Shown here in pieces: positions 16,967 to 17,826 of a DNA stretch of 17,826 nucleotides. Source of the stretch: an uncultured Nocardioides sp. (GTDB taxonomy: Bacteria; Actinomycetota; Actinomycetes; Propionibacteriales; Nocardioidaceae); the NCBI RefSeq assembly GCF_946885725.1, contig NZ_CAMPGZ010000074.1, forward strand, positions 1-17,826, read 5' to 3'. The notes beneath the pieces are model-generated. The model saw nothing but the letters and a program-made list of their open reading frames with translations. It was not told the origin of the DNA and searched no databases. Positions within the stretch are counted from its first letter, which is position 1, and every line of letters begins with the position of its first letter. A program made the translations under genes and the position numbers.

Positions 16967-17826
16967 CTATCCGCCGAACCAGTGCTGGACAGTCGGCCGG
17001 ATGTTGTGCCAGATGTGCTTGGTCTCGCGGTACTCGTCGAGTCCGGCGATGCCCAGCTCACGACCCGTGCCTGACTGCTTGTAGCCGCCCCACTCGGCCT
17101 GTGGGACGTAGGGGTGGTAGTCGTTGATCCACACCGTGCCCATCCGCAACCGCCCCGCGACCCGCTGCGCCTTGCCGGCGTTCTGGGTCCAGACCGCGCC
17201 GGCCAGCCCGTAGATGCTGTCGTTGGCGATCCGCACCGCCTCGTCCTCGGTGTGGAAGGTCTCGACGGTCAGGACCGGTCCGAACGACTCGGTCTGCGTG
17301 ACGCTCATGTCGCTCGTGCAGCGGTCGAGCACCGTCGGCAGGTAGTAGAAGCCGTTGGCGAGCTCCGGCTCGTCGGGCCGCGCCCCGCCGCAGCGCAGCC
17401 ACGCACCCTCGGCGATGCCCGCGTCGACGTACGCCTCGACCTTGTCGCGGTGCTGCGCGCTGGTCAGCGGCCCGGTCTCGGCCTTCTCGTCGAACGGCCC
17501 GCCCAGCCGGATCCGGCCCGCGCGCTCGACGAGCTCCTCGACGAAGTCGTCGTGGATGGACTCCTCGACCAGCAGCCGCGCGCCGGCCGAGCACACCTGG
17601 CCGGAGTGCAGGAACACCGCGGTCAGCGCGAAGTCGAGCGCGACCTCGAGGTCGGCGTCGGCGAAGACGATGTTGGGGTTCTTGCCGCCGAGCTCGAGGG
17701 CGACCTTCTTGACCGTCGCGGATGCGGCCTCGGCGATCCGTCGACCGGTCTCGAGACCACCGGTGAACGACACCATGTCGACGCGGGGATCGGTCGAGAG
17801 GGGCGCACCGGCGGAGGCGCCGGGAC
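16967..17826 (-). CDS. betB: Betaine aldehyde dehydrogenase (5' end outside window)
   Basis: The last 285 residues of an aldehyde dehydrogenase; the frame stays open to the window edge, so roughly the first 200 residues are missing. The catalytic general-base Glu lies in ALELGGKNP (codon 17693-17695) and the nucleophile Cys in SGQVCSAG (codon 17591-17593). The FGPVL segment for cofactor binding and the C-terminal WINDYHPYVPQAEWGGYKQSG segment are also seen. The latter is characteristic of betaine aldehyde dehydrogenases of the BetB/GbsA type. The enzyme uses NAD(P)+ to convert betaine aldehyde to glycine betaine, the step after choline dehydrogenase, whose gene begins nine bases downstream. 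An internal ATG at 17776 is not the start, because the family sequence (PGASAG...STDPRVD) continues upstream of it. Confidence 0.9.
   Translation of the reverse strand, partial: PGASAGAPLSTDPRVDMVSFTGGLETGRRIAEAASATVKKVALELGGKNPNIVFADADLEVALDFALTAVFLHSGQVCSAGARLLVEESIHDDFVEELVERAGRIRLGGPFDEKAETGPLTSAQHRDKVEAYVDAGIAEGAWLRCGGARPDEPELANGFYYLPTVLDRCTSDMSVTQTESFGPVLTVETFHTEDEAVRIANDSIYGLAGAVWTQNAGKAQRVAGRLRMGTVWINDYHPYVPQAEWGGYKQSGTGRELGIAGLDEYRETKHIWHNIRPTVQHWFGG

Overview
The window is high-GC DNA with dense, mostly overlapping genes, all read from the minus strand. The gene set is actinobacterial in character: a furA-katG pair, a UdgX-type uracil-DNA glycosylase, and a double-length betaine transporter permease. 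The overall look fits a Nocardioides-like member of the Propionibacteriales, but the genus is an inference from gene content and base composition only. I see no rRNA, tRNA, CRISPR array, insertion sequence or phage gene. No gap between genes exceeds about 210 bases.

In the direction of transcription (high to low coordinates) there are three blocks. Block 1 (17826 to 10929) handles choline and glycine betaine. It holds a betaine-aldehyde dehydrogenase cut by the window edge, a GMC-type choline dehydrogenase, and a QAT-family ABC transporter (ATPase, a permease containing two fused transport domains, and a lipoprotein binding protein). A strong GC-rich hairpin closes it. Block 2 (10850 to 6444) begins with a 210-base gap holding nested inverted repeats. 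It encodes an 842-residue dimethylglycine/sarcosine dehydrogenase-like flavoprotein (FAD domain plus GcvT-like folate domain) and both subunits of an electron-transfer flavoprotein, its likely electron acceptor. Together the two blocks could import choline or betaine, oxidise choline to betaine, and oxidise dimethylglycine onward with electrons passed to ETF. The betaine-to-dimethylglycine demethylase is not in the window.

Block 3 (6394 to 2880) is a tightly coupled run: a short-chain dehydrogenase, a SRPBCC protein, a CrtI/phytoene-desaturase-like flavoprotein and UdgX. It is followed by furA-katG (2825 to 76), which has its own apparently leaderless promoter and ends at a good hairpin terminator.

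The most unusual observation concerns two non-coding-looking gaps, DMG dehydrogenase/etfB and transporter ATPase/permease. Each holds a related palindromic element. In each case the minus strand carries an in-frame mini-ORF (30 and 18 codons). It starts in an ATGA overlap with the upstream gene's stop and ends in an ATGA overlap with the downstream gene's start. The two elements share matching end sequences, including the mini-ORF start codon. This suggests a repeat family that sits inside ATGA gene junctions and may preserve translational coupling.
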